In this document: positions 1-7,901 of the stretch, one piece after another
How positions within the stretch are numbered: position 1 is the stretch's first letter
How the letters are laid out: the number at the start of each line of letters is the position of its first letter
Source of the DNA: an uncultured Muribaculaceae bacterium
GTDB lineage: Bacteria > Bacteroidota > Bacteroidia > Bacteroidales > Muribaculaceae
Direction: 5' to 3'
DNA: 49,204 bases
Assembly: GCA_947179295.1 (NCBI GenBank)
Contig: CAMXAZ010000013.1
Coordinates: forward strand, 1 to 49,204
Translations under genes and position numbers: made by a program
Notes under the pieces: model-generated
What the model saw: the letters and a program-made list of their open reading frames with translations, nothing else
Databases searched by the model: none
What the model was told of the DNA's origin: nothing

Positions 1-43
1 ACTTTTATGATTGTTCATGACTCCATTGTTTTCGGTGCGCTAT

Positions 44-82
44 ACTCCACCAAAGCGAATCGAGAATATCGGTTCGCTTTTT
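44..82. repeat. 39-bp direct repeat, left copy
   Basis: This stretch recurs at 774-812 with one difference (A at 54, G at 784). Together the copies bracket the HEPN/MNT gene pair. The repeat starts with ACTCCACCAA and contains a terminator hairpin with its T-run. The sequence outside the copies is only weakly similar. Confidence 0.9.
55..82 (+). terminator. Intrinsic terminator upstream of the HEPN/MNT pair
   Basis: Stem GCGAATCGA (55-63), loop GAATA and stem TCGGTTCGC (69-77, one G-T wobble) are followed by five T. It would end a plus-strand gene lying left of the window. Confidence 0.75.
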
Positions 83-110
83 GTTATATCATTATAAATG
101 ATTATATTTG
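80..110 (+). promoter_or_regulatory. Bacteroidota-type promoter for the HEPN/MNT pair
   Basis: TTTG (80-83), a 19-bp spacer and TATATTTG (103-110) match the phylum consensus. The upstream TTTG is built from the T-run of the preceding terminator, so terminator and promoter overlap. The predicted transcript start lies close to the ATG at 117, so the mRNA may have almost no leader. Confidence 0.7.
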
Positions 111-116
111 CCGTTG

Positions 117-416
117 ATGAAACTTATAGAGATGAACATAGACAAGATCATAGCCCTGTGCAAAAAGTACAAGGTGGCCAAACTGTGGGTGTTCGGCTCT
201 ATACTCACTCCGCGATTCAATGACCAGAGCGATGTGGACTTCTCGGTGATTTTTCACTATGATCAGATCCCCGATCTTTTCGTTGTCTTCTTTGACTTTA
301 TAGAGGAACTCCAACTTATTTTAGGACGCAAAATAGACCTCATAGACGAAACTGCTGTCAAAAATAAGATATTCCGCGCCGAACTCGACCGCACAAAACA
401 ACTGATCTATGGATAG
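117..416 (+). CDS. mntA: MNT-family nucleotidyltransferase, antitoxin of a HEPN/MNT pair
   Basis: This is a minimal nucleotidyltransferase of about 99 residues. The signature is visible as GS followed ten residues later by DVD (GSILTPRF...SDVDF), which supplies the metal-binding aspartates. In characterised HepT/MntA pairs the MNT protein neutralises the HEPN toxin by adding AMP to a tyrosine near its active site. The toxin gene follows with an 8-base overlap, so translation is probably coupled. The ATG at 117 is the first after the promoter box. The ATG at 132 (MNIDKII) gives an N-terminus closer to family members and is an alternative. An in-frame TTG at 108 lies inside the promoter and is unlikely. 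Confidence 0.88.
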   Translation: MKLIEMNIDKIIALCKKYKVAKLWVFGSILTPRFNDQSDVDFSVIFHYDQIPDLFVVFFDFIEELQLILGRKIDLIDETAVKNKIFRAELDRTKQLIYG

Positions 417-762
417 TTCAATCCTCAAATCTCTCAATGACATCCTTCGCTCGATATCCAATATCGAATTGTTTTGCTCATCACGTCCGAAAGAGTTCAG
501 GGTGTTCTGCGAAGACATCTGTTTCCGCAGCGCCGTGCAATGGGAAATTGCAATCATCGGAGAAGCGATGAATCGCATTTTGAAAATTTCGCCGGATATC
601 CCCATCACATCCGCACGGAGAATTGTCAACACCCGCAACTATTTGATCCACGGATATGACAGTCTAAAAGAAGACTTGATATGGGCAATTGTAATCAACC
701 ATTTGCCCTTATTAAAATCCGAAGTCACAAAACTTATCGAGGCGTCCCAGGATGGTCGATAA
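409..762 (+). CDS. hepT: HEPN-domain RNase toxin (DUF86/HepT family)
   Basis: A 117-residue all-helical HEPN protein. The RNase signature R-x4-H-x-Y is complete as RNYLIHGY near residues 77-84. Arg and His are the catalytic residues, and the Tyr is the position AMPylated by MntA in characterised homologues. It forms the toxin half of the pair with the MNT gene just upstream. These modules are known as toxin-antitoxin and possible anti-phage systems. A terminator identical in stem to the one upstream of the pair ends the transcript at 785-813. Whether this copy is toxic cannot be judged from sequence. Confidence 0.9.
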   Translation: MDSSILKSLNDILRSISNIELFCSSRPKEFRVFCEDICFRSAVQWEIAIIGEAMNRILKISPDIPITSARRIVNTRNYLIHGYDSLKEDLIWAIVINHLPLLKSEVTKLIEASQDGR

Positions 763-773
763 TTTATCGGCTC

Positions 774-812
774 ACTCCACCAAGGCGAATCGAGAATATC
801 GGTTCGCTTTTT
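774..812. repeat. 39-bp direct repeat, right copy
   Basis: Second copy of the 44-82 repeat, beginning 12 bases after the hepT stop codon. Two near-identical copies flanking a 2-gene cassette suggest insertion or duplication at a terminator. Confidence 0.9.
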
Positions 813-813
813 T
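785..813 (+). terminator. Intrinsic terminator of the HEPN/MNT pair
   Basis: Stem GCGAATCGA (785-793), loop GAATA and stem TCGGTTCGC (799-807) followed by six T, directly after hepT. Confidence 0.8.
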
Positions 814-821
814 GTTTCTTA

Positions 822-1184
822 TCAGTAGGGCTGGATTTTGAGGAGGTCAAGGAGGACGGCGGCATTGTTATGGATCTCGTCATGGGAGGAATACAGCAGA
901 GTGACAGCCGGCTTTCCGGAGATGGCGTGACGCAGTTGTCCGAATGACGGATTTGACAGAAGTTCGGCCTTATAGCGCCGCTCGAATTCACTCCAGCGGC
1001 TGTCAGGCTCCTCATGAAACCATTCCCGCAACTGTGCGGACGGAGCAATTTCTTTATCCCACAAATCATAGTGGAAGTTTTCATGCGACAGCCCACGTGG
1101 CCAAAGCCTGTCGACATAAACCCTGTAACCGTCTGAAGCCTCAGCAGGCTCATAGGCTCGTTTTATCTGAAGATGTGTTGACAT
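822..1184 (-). CDS. DUF488 (YeaO-like) protein
   Basis: About 120 residues with the family hallmark RVYVDRLWPRGL in the N-terminal third, followed by a Trp/His-rich segment (WFHEEPDSRWSEF). DUF488 proteins are small cytosolic proteins without an established function. I chose the ATG at 1184 (MSTHLQIKR) because family members begin just before the IKRAYEP-like strand. An in-frame upstream start at 1205 would add seven unrelated residues. It converges on hepT and stands alone. Confidence 0.8.
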   Translation of the reverse strand: MSTHLQIKRAYEPAEASDGYRVYVDRLWPRGLSHENFHYDLWDKEIAPSAQLREWFHEEPDSRWSEFERRYKAELLSNPSFGQLRHAISGKPAVTLLYSSHDEIHNNAAVLLDLLKIQPY

Positions 1185-1254
1185 AAGCAGTGTTTTCACC
1201 AACAAACGTCTGAGACCGGAATATTGTTAGCGCCAAAAGCAGATCTAAAGACAC

Positions 1255-1298
1255 AAAAAATCAAATAGCGTCAATTTTGCAAAATTGACGCTATTTGA
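1255..1298 (-). terminator. Terminator of the PurF-like gene, a 38-bp perfect palindrome
   Basis: Positions 1261-1298 are a perfect palindrome: the 18-base arm TCAAATAGCGTCAATTTT, then GC, then the exact reverse complement. On the minus strand it is followed by TTTTTT (1260-1255), about 85 bases after the purF-like stop codon. The stem is unusually long and has almost no loop. Confidence 0.7.
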
Positions 1299-1381
1299 TG
1301 CTATTCGGTTAAAATGTTCTTTCTTTGCCGTGGGAGAAGCTGGCTGTGATCAGATCTCACCACCTATGCGAGGAATTCGGA

Positions 1382-2794
1382 TCAGAAGCAGCTGCTGCCG
1401 TCGAAGCAGTGGGTGCAGAGCTGACACTTGGGCAATCCGATGGATTTTACAAGCGTTTCGATCGGGTTGAATTTCAATGATGTCAGACCGAAACGGTCGC
1501 GGATGATGGAAACCATCTTTTCATATTCCGGCGAGCCGGTGGTGGCATATTTGTCAAGATTTGCGTCAGAATCTCCTTCGAGCTCCTGGATGACGCGGCG
1601 TGTGATCAGTTCAAGGTCACTCTTTGATGCCGAGAAACCTACGAACGGACAGCTGTAAACCAGCGGCGGGCAGGCAATTCGGATGTGAACCTCTTTCGCG
1701 CCGTAGTCATAGAGAATCTTGACGTTGTCGCGCAGCTGAGTGCCGCGCACAATCGAATCGTCGCAAAGCAACACTCGCTTACCTTCGAGCATGGCACGGT
1801 TGGGGATGAGCTTCATTTTGGCCACAAGATCGCGCAGTTCCTGACGGCTGGGAGTGAAACTGCGTGGCCAGGTGGGAGTATATTTGGATATAGCGCGTTT
1901 GTAGGGCACTCCCTTTCCATCGGCATATCCGAGAGCCATTCCGACACCGGAATCAGGAATTCCGCAGGCGCAGTCAACCTCCGAGTCATCGGTCTGCCCC
2001 ATTTCATAGCCCGACTGATAGCGCATGTCTTCCACGTTGCGGCCCTCGTAGCTCGATGTCGGGAAACCGTAGTAGACCCAAAGGAAAGAGCATATCTGCA
2101 TACGTTCGTTGGGTTTGCGCATCTGCTCAACACCGTCGGCGGTCAGGCGCACGATTTCACCGGGGCCGAGATAGCGGTCAATCTCGAAGTCGAGGTTCGG
2201 GAAGCTGCTCGACTCGCTGGTAGCGGCAAATGCACCGTCTTTACGCCCTATGACGATCGGAGTGCGGCCCCACTTGTCGCGGGCGGCGATGATGGCGCCG
2301 TCATCGGTCAGGAGAAGCATCGAGCATGAGCCCTTGATTTTGTTGAATACATTTTCAATACCTTCAGTAAAGTTCTTGCCCTGGATTATAAGCAGGGCTA
2401 TCAGCTCGGTCTGGTTAGTATTGCCGGAGCTGAGTTCGCCGAAGTGCATATTGCCTTCAAGCAACTCTTTTTCGAGTTCTTTGATGTTGGCGATCTTGGC
2501 GACTGTCACTATCGCAAACTTGCCGAGATGCGAATTGATCACTATCGGCTGCGGGTCGGTATCGCTTATGACCCCAATGCCTGCGTTGCCACGGAATTTT
2601 CCGAGATCCGACTCGAACTTGGTCCGGAAATAGGTATTTTCCAGATTGTGAATTGACCGGCTGAACTGCCCGTCGGCAGCATCGAAAGTAGCCATACCGG
2701 CACGGCGTGTACCCAGATGCGAGTTATAGTCCGTACCATAGAAAAGATCGGTCACGCAGCTTTGTCTGCTTACCGTTCCAAAGAAACCACTCAT
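1382..2794 (-). CDS. PurF-like amidophosphoribosyltransferase paralogue without N-terminal Cys
   Basis: 470 residues with the two-domain PurF layout: an N-terminal Ntn-hydrolase glutaminase-like domain and a C-terminal phosphoribosyltransferase domain. The PRPP motif VLLCDDSIVRGTQ is intact. The protein starts MSGFFG, so residue 2, where PurF has the catalytic cysteine exposed after Met removal, is serine. Glutamine-dependent ammonia release is therefore doubtful. Several cysteines cluster at the C-terminus (CQLCTHCFDGSSC) and could bind a metal or Fe-S cluster, as in Bacillus-type PurF. From memory, Bacteroidota carry a separate, longer true PurF and this shorter second copy. Role in purine synthesis is unproven. 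The start is fixed by an in-frame stop shortly upstream. Confidence 0.8.
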   Translation of the reverse strand: MSGFFGTVSRQSCVTDLFYGTDYNSHLGTRRAGMATFDAADGQFSRSIHNLENTYFRTKFESDLGKFRGNAGIGVISDTDPQPIVINSHLGKFAIVTVAKIANIKELEKELLEGNMHFGELSSGNTNQTELIALLIIQGKNFTEGIENVFNKIKGSCSMLLLTDDGAIIAARDKWGRTPIVIGRKDGAFAATSESSSFPNLDFEIDRYLGPGEIVRLTADGVEQMRKPNERMQICSFLWVYYGFPTSSYEGRNVEDMRYQSGYEMGQTDDSEVDCACGIPDSGVGMALGYADGKGVPYKRAISKYTPTWPRSFTPSRQELRDLVAKMKLIPNRAMLEGKRVLLCDDSIVRGTQLRDNVKILYDYGAKEVHIRIACPPLVYSCPFVGFSASKSDLELITRRVIQELEGDSDANLDKYATTGSPEYEKMVSIIRDRFGLTSLKFNPIETLVKSIGLPKCQLCTHCFDGSSCF

Positions 2795-2845
2795 GGTGTT
2801 ACAGAGTTTGGCTAAAAATTAAGAACTGTGATAATTATTCTGGCG

Positions 2846-2853
2846 CAAAGGTA
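2846..2853 (-). promoter_or_regulatory. -7 box for the PurF-like gene
   Basis: On the minus strand this reads TACCTTTG (consensus TAnnTTTG), 52 bases before the start codon. No clear upstream TTTG was found. Confidence 0.55.
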
Positions 2854-2876
2854 CGCATTTTTTCTCATAGAAACAT

Positions 2877-2884
2877 TATATTTG
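2877..2884 (+). promoter_or_regulatory. -7 box for the Crp/Fnr-type regulator
   Basis: TATATTTG matches the consensus and lies 108 bases before the regulator's ATG. It is arranged back to back with the box of the divergent PurF-like gene, 23 bp away, so a bound regulator could affect both. Confidence 0.55.
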
Positions 2885-2992
2885 CATAGTTCAAATCCGG
2901 ATTAACGTTCCGGCTATGTCAAAGATATTTCACAAACATACCATAGCATCTCCCCGCCTGAGGGATCTCCTACCGGATATGCCTTTTATCAT

Positions 2993-3595
2993 ATGGCCGA
3001 CCTCAAATTATACGACATCATTGACCTGGAGCCGCTGCGCCACTACATACTGACCAACGGCGAGCGCCGCAGCTACCGCCGGCGGCAGCACTTCTGCACC
3101 CTCAGCCAGCCCGCGCAGGAAATAGGTCTGGTTATTTCCGGCGGATTCGCCTTTTCGCGCCCTGACTACAAAGGAGACCGCCAGATACTCTCGCTCGCTT
3201 TCACAGGCGAAATAATCGGAGCCTACATAACCCCGGATTTTTCACGCCGCTCAGGTTTTGACATCACAGCCATGTGCGATTCTGAAGCAGCGGTGGTCAG
3301 CCTTGATGCCTTGACTGACTACATCGACCGCGAACTTCCGGGCTTCCGCCTGCAGTTCACCACGGCCATAGCCACGAGCTTCATGCTGCGCGGCATAGCC
3401 TACCGCTGCGAATCACCTGAATCACGCTACATCGAACTGCTCAGACGCCTGCCTCAGATCAACGGACAGATGTCAAATACCGCCATCGCATCCTATCTCG
3501 GCATAGCCCGCGAGACATTTGTGAGAATGCGCTCCAGACTGAATGCCCAAATAAGAGATTCTGACCAAAACGGCGACACAGATCAGAGTTTCTGA
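2993..3595 (+). CDS. Crp/Fnr-family transcriptional regulator
   Basis: 200 residues. The N-terminal two thirds fit the cyclic-nucleotide-binding jelly roll (ISGGFAFSRPDYKGDRQILSL, then FTGEIIGAY). The C-terminal part holds a Crp-type helix-turn-helix, visible as MSNTAIASYLGIARETFVRMRSRL split over residues about 159-182. No cysteine cluster for an Fe-S centre is present, so an Fnr-like oxygen sensor is unlikely. It is followed by its own terminator, so it is probably monocistronic. The ligand and target genes cannot be inferred. Confidence 0.82.
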   Translation: MADLKLYDIIDLEPLRHYILTNGERRSYRRRQHFCTLSQPAQEIGLVISGGFAFSRPDYKGDRQILSLAFTGEIIGAYITPDFSRRSGFDITAMCDSEAAVVSLDALTDYIDRELPGFRLQFTTAIATSFMLRGIAYRCESPESRYIELLRRLPQINGQMSNTAIASYLGIARETFVRMRSRLNAQIRDSDQNGDTDQSF

Positions 3596-3611
3596 TCAAT
3601 TATTCTTCTGC

Positions 3612-3638
3612 AAGTGTGATTTAAGTCACACTTTTTTT
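3612..3638 (+). terminator. Terminator of the Crp/Fnr-type regulator
   Basis: Stem AAGTGTGA (3612-3619), six-base loop, stem TCACACTT (3626-3633), then a T-run to 3638. Confidence 0.8.
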
Positions 3639-3651
3639 ATTTTCTGATGGC

Positions 3652-3659
3652 TAACTTTG
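3652..3659 (+). promoter_or_regulatory. -7 box for the DUF3857/transglutaminase gene
   Basis: TAACTTTG, 52 bases before the ATG at 3712 and directly after the preceding terminator. Confidence 0.65.
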
Positions 3660-3711
3660 CAGAAGACATCTTCCAGACTTTCTGCAAATAACCAATCAGA
3701 GACTCTCCGCT

Positions 3712-5517
3712 ATGCTGAAAAAACTGCTTCCCATCGCCTTACTGCTGACATGCCACGCTTTTGCGACACATGCAGCCAAGCCCGACGAGAATGTGGTCAT
3801 CACCTCCGGCATCGAGGAATACCGCTTCGTGCAGGGCAAAAACGGACCTGAGATAAAACACTCCACAAGCCTGGAATATCAGGCCACACGACGCGCCGAG
3901 CGCATCAGGCCTCACATATTCCACAGCAACATCATCACTCTCGACAAAGCATCGGGAGGCAAAGCGCAATACCGCAACGCCAACTCTCCGACCGTATTTC
4001 ATGATGACAGCAAAGTCTGCTATTTCGACATACTGCTTGACCGCAAGGACCGCAAAGCCAAAGTGCAGTTCCGGCGCACTTTCACTGACGGCGCCCACTT
4101 CACCGGTATGTTTCCCTCCGAGGAATATCCTGTGCGCTCGAAGCAGATCGTTTTCCATATACCGGCATCGCTGCCTGCCATAGAACTCGTCGACCGTCAC
4201 TTCCCGGCATCGGGAATCACACGCGATGACCACACCGCACCGGACGGATCGCGGACAATTACCTATAACGTCAGCTCTCTCCCCGAAATACCTGATGACA
4301 CACACCAGCCTTCCGCACTGTCAGCACTGCCCCACATAATGGTCAGAGGCTACTTCCCGGACTGCGACTCGCTCTACCGCTACCACCGACCGATGCTCGA
4401 TGTCGACACCGTGATAGCAGGAGTCAGCGCGACAGTAGCCGCCATGACAGACGGAGCCAAAGACCGTCTCGAAACCATAGGCCGCATCTACCGTCATGTG
4501 CAGCAAAACATCCGCTATGTGGCATTCGAAGCCGGAGAAGCCGCCTATCGCCCGGACACCCCCGCCGAAGTGATGCGCAAACGCTACGGCGACTGCAAAG
4601 GCATGTCACTGCTGCTTGCCACCCTTCTCAACCGCGCCGGGATCGAGGCCCGCATAGCCGCTGTGGGCACCGATGTCATACCCTTCCGAATAGCCGAATC
4701 GCCCTCTCTTGCAGCCACAAACCACATGATCTGCATTGTCCCCGACGGCGATTCATGGCTCTTCCTTGACCCGACCCACGAACAGATCTCGGCCCGCCAC
4801 ATCCCGGAATGGATTCGTGGCAAAGACGCCATGATGTTTACTTCTGACGGCTACCGCATGATAGAAATCCCCTCGACATCACCCGTAGCATCTGCCGATA
4901 TACTGAACTACAACTACAGGCTGACCCCCGACGGGCTCTCAGGCATAGCCTACAGAAACTGCTCCGAGGACATGGCCGAACACTTCATCAAGAGCTACGC
5001 CGAAGTCCCCGGACAGCATCTCAACGAACTGCTTGCCAAAGCCCTTGTCCCCTCACAGAGGGCCGCGGTTCCTGCAGACAGCATCACATATAAAAAGGAT
5101 ACTCCGGGCGAAATCACATTCTGGGCACCGATACTCAACACTGCGGCACTCACAGAGGCCGACAACGCAATCTACATTGACATGAACACGTCCGGCGATC
5201 CTCTGACGTCACGCATCGACACCGACGAGCGCCGCAGCGACTATCAGTTTCCCATGAAAGGACTGATCAAAAGGCGCACCACAGTCATGATCCCTGAGAA
5301 TGCCGACGTCACACTCCCCAACAACTACCGCCGCGAAGGGCCAATTGCCGACTTCAGCTGCATTTTCAGCCGCGAAGGGCAGAAAATAAGCATGACCAAG
5401 ACCCTACTGCTGCACACCGCCCGCCTCCCGCTTTCGGAAATCCCGGAGTGGAACAAGGCAGTCAGCACCTGGAACGAAGCCTGCAACCAGCATATCGAGA
5501 TAAGACTCAGAAACTGA
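3712..5517 (+). CDS. Exported DUF3857 / transglutaminase-like protein
   Basis: 601 residues starting with a signal peptide (MLKKLLPIALLLTCHAFATHA, cut around residue 22), so it is probably periplasmic. An N-terminal beta-rich DUF3857 region is followed by a transglutaminase-like core. The likely triad is visible: Cys in RYGDCKGMS, His in ATNHMICIV and Asp in WLFLDPT. A C-terminal beta-rich domain ends the protein. These proteins are common in Bacteroidota and their substrates are mostly unknown. A related gene follows after 46 bases, so the pair is probably co-transcribed. Confidence 0.82.
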   Translation: MLKKLLPIALLLTCHAFATHAAKPDENVVITSGIEEYRFVQGKNGPEIKHSTSLEYQATRRAERIRPHIFHSNIITLDKASGGKAQYRNANSPTVFHDDSKVCYFDILLDRKDRKAKVQFRRTFTDGAHFTGMFPSEEYPVRSKQIVFHIPASLPAIELVDRHFPASGITRDDHTAPDGSRTITYNVSSLPEIPDDTHQPSALSALPHIMVRGYFPDCDSLYRYHRPMLDVDTVIAGVSATVAAMTDGAKDRLETIGRIYRHVQQNIRYVAFEAGEAAYRPDTPAEVMRKRYGDCKGMSLLLATLLNRAGIEARIAAVGTDVIPFRIAESPSLAATNHMICIVPDGDSWLFLDPTHEQISARHIPEWIRGKDAMMFTSDGYRMIEIPSTSPVASADILNYNYRLTPDGLSGIAYRNCSEDMAEHFIKSYAEVPGQHLNELLAKALVPSQRAAVPADSITYKKDTPGEITFWAPILNTAALTEADNAIYIDMNTSGDPLTSRIDTDERRSDYQFPMKGLIKRRTTVMIPENADVTLPNNYRREGPIADFSCIFSREGQKISMTKTLLLHTARLPLSEIPEWNKAVSTWNEACNQHIEIRLRN

Positions 5518-5563
5518 TCACTCCAGACCGACATATATCATCACATTGCCAATCCGAACCGAT

Positions 5564-7762
5564 ATGAAAAAAGTAATTCTCACCACAGTCGCTCTGATAA
5601 GCGCCCTACTCTCCTACGCCGACAGCAAGGAGGATTACCGCAGGTTTACCGACACGATCCGAGCGGAAGTCTATGCAATGGAACTCCCGGCTTTCAACGT
5701 AAAGGAAATACCTGACAAATACCGCAACGAATCGGCCGTCATCAAAGCCGTCTATGAAGATGTCGATGCCAAGAAAAAGACCGGCTTCGGCCGAATGAGC
5801 GGCACACTGCGCTTTTCACGCAAAGCCCAGGTGCAGGGGTCGCATCTGACACGTATGCTCATACACGTAAATGACAAAGCCGCGCTTGAAAAATATTCGG
5901 AATTCGATTTCAGCACCGACAAGAAGACTCGAAACTGGGACGGCTACGCGAAAAACCGCCGCGCTATGGGCGTGCGCCTCATAAAGCCCGATGGCCGCAC
6001 CATTGACATCGACACCTCTGAATTCATCGAGGTGGAAGAGGGAAAGAAAGGCGAGAAAAAGAGCCGCAAACTCGCCATACCCGGACTTGAGCCCGGCGAT
6101 GACATCGACGTGTTCTTCTACACCGAATCGAAACTCCAGAACGTCCACCCCGATCCGATGGTCTTCACCCTCCGCGATGAAGCTCCGATCATGAACTATC
6201 AGATCCACTGTGTGGTCGACGATAATCTCACCACACAATACCGCACCCTCAACGGCGCACCTGATTTCACCGTCAGCCGCGACGAAGACAAGAACTATGT
6301 GCTTGACCTCGAAATGACCGACATACCACGAGAGCCTCGCCTGTGGTACAACTCCGACCAGCAGTCGCCCACAGTCAAAATCCACATCTTCAACCGCCGT
6401 AACAGCGATGACTTCACTCCGAGAAGCGCCCGCAAAGACGGACTTCACGCAAACCCTGACGCCACACTCATCCAGGAAGACGTCTGGGATGCCAGAAGCT
6501 GGTGGATGCAGCCTTCATCTGTCAGCGGCTCCATGCCCCAGGAATATATCCGTGACGGCAAGAAGGTCGGCAAGACCTTGCAGAAGCTCCTGAAAGAGGG
6601 GAAAATCACCGCTCAGGAAGCTGCCGACTACACATACAACATGCTGTGTTACATCTACGTCGCCAAACGCGGCGCACTCAACAATCTATCATTCTCAAAG
6701 CAGCTAATTTACGACCTTAGCTCCTTCAAAATCCCGCAGGATCCGGGAATCTCCACCCGTGATTCCTATGAACCGCTTGACCAGCTCATCAATCTTAACC
6801 ACACCTTAGCATTTGCCAGAGTCAGCGGCGATCAGCCTCGCTACTATTTCCCGCCCGTAGGTGGAATTCTGGCGCCATCCGACCTGCCGCCATCGCTACA
6901 GGGCCGCAAGGTGCTGATGTGGCGCAAATACAAAGAACGCAAAAAGAACCCGACCACAGATGCTGACTACATAACGCTGCCTATGACAAGCGCCGCCGAT
7001 AACCGCAACGTCACCTCCGTTGAAGCGACAATCGATGGCACCGCACTCAACATCAGGCGCGAGGAAGCATACACCGGAGCCACTAAAACCGGCGGCTTCA
7101 GAGTGCTCAGCGAAGAAGATGTCAACGAAGGTTATAAAGCCTGGCTGAACCGCTACGGTCTGACCGTAGAGATCAAAGAGAACAAAAAAGAGGCCGCCGA
7201 CCGCCAGGAGCGCTATGCCGACGGGCGCAGCGAGCAGAAAAACGATTTCAAGGCGGAAATCAAATCCTATCACGGAACTGACGCCTCGGAATTCTCATCC
7301 GGAAGCGTGACCTCCATCGGCATCGATCCCTCAGATCCGGAACTCAGATACAACATCAGCTATACTATGGACAACCTCGTGAAGCGCGCAGGCAAAAACC
7401 TGATCCTCTCAGCCGGAAAGCTTATGAGCGGACAGATCGAAGCCCTGCCGTCTGACCGCAGGCGCACAGACGACGTCTATCTCCGCACTCCGCGCGAATA
7501 CGTCACCCGCATCAGCCTGAAACTTCCTGCCGGCTATAGCGTCAACGCCCGTTCTCTCGCGGCTCTTGACACCTCGGTCAGCAACGAGACCGGAAGTTTC
7601 ACGGTCAGCGCTTCAGCACCTTCGGCTGATCTCGTCAACATTGAGATCACCAAGCGTTACAATGCGCATCTCCTCTCTGCCTCTGACTGGAGCGAACTGC
7701 TCAAAGTCCTGGATGCCACCAACGCATGGCAAGGCTCCACTCTGATTCTCGATAAGAAGTAA
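5564..7762 (+). CDS. Exported DUF3857 protein with degenerate transglutaminase region
   Basis: 732 residues when started at the ATG at 5564, which gives a good signal peptide (MKKVILTTVALISALLSYA). An in-frame TTG at 5546 is less likely. The order matches the upstream neighbour: DUF3857 beta domain, helical middle segment, C-terminal beta domain. Where the neighbour has the catalytic YGDCKG segment this protein reads RGALNNLSFSKQ, and I find no Cys-His-Asp triad. It therefore looks like a non-catalytic partner or ligand-binding paralogue. A strong hairpin follows at 7808-7870. Confidence 0.78.
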   Translation: MKKVILTTVALISALLSYADSKEDYRRFTDTIRAEVYAMELPAFNVKEIPDKYRNESAVIKAVYEDVDAKKKTGFGRMSGTLRFSRKAQVQGSHLTRMLIHVNDKAALEKYSEFDFSTDKKTRNWDGYAKNRRAMGVRLIKPDGRTIDIDTSEFIEVEEGKKGEKKSRKLAIPGLEPGDDIDVFFYTESKLQNVHPDPMVFTLRDEAPIMNYQIHCVVDDNLTTQYRTLNGAPDFTVSRDEDKNYVLDLEMTDIPREPRLWYNSDQQSPTVKIHIFNRRNSDDFTPRSARKDGLHANPDATLIQEDVWDARSWWMQPSSVSGSMPQEYIRDGKKVGKTLQKLLKEGKITAQEAADYTYNMLCYIYVAKRGALNNLSFSKQLIYDLSSFKIPQDPGISTRDSYEPLDQLINLNHTLAFARVSGDQPRYYFPPVGGILAPSDLPPSLQGRKVLMWRKYKERKKNPTTDADYITLPMTSAADNRNVTSVEATIDGTALNIRREEAYTGATKTGGFRVLSEEDVNEGYKAWLNRYGLTVEIKENKKEAADRQERYADGRSEQKNDFKAEIKSYHGTDASEFSSGSVTSIGIDPSDPELRYNISYTMDNLVKRAGKNLILSAGKLMSGQIEALPSDRRRTDDVYLRTPREYVTRISLKLPAGYSVNARSLAALDTSVSNETGSFTVSASAPSADLVNIEITKRYNAHLLSASDWSELLKVLDATNAWQGSTLILDKK

Positions 7763-7807
7763 GGTGCCGGTCACCCGCTGCTTCTTCGGGCATCCAAAGC
7801 TCCTCCG

Positions 7808-7870
7808 ACGGTCCTCTGCCCCGCCACACCGCTCCACAAGCGCGCTCCGGGCAAGAGGACCGTTGCTTTT
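7808..7870 (+). terminator. Terminator of the DUF3857 gene pair
   Basis: Stem ACGGTCCTCTGCCC (7808-7821) pairs with GGGC-A-AGAGGACCGT (7849-7863), followed by TGCTTTT. The loop is about 27 bases. Confidence 0.6.
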
Positions 7871-7901
7871 CCCTGACACAATCCCTGGACTGAGGTCGCC
7901 G

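Noticed and set aside
34-53. CTCCACCA string resembling a tRNA or tmRNA 3' end
   Set aside because: No T-arm or acceptor partner is found upstream, and the same string recurs at 774 with no RNA gene in front.
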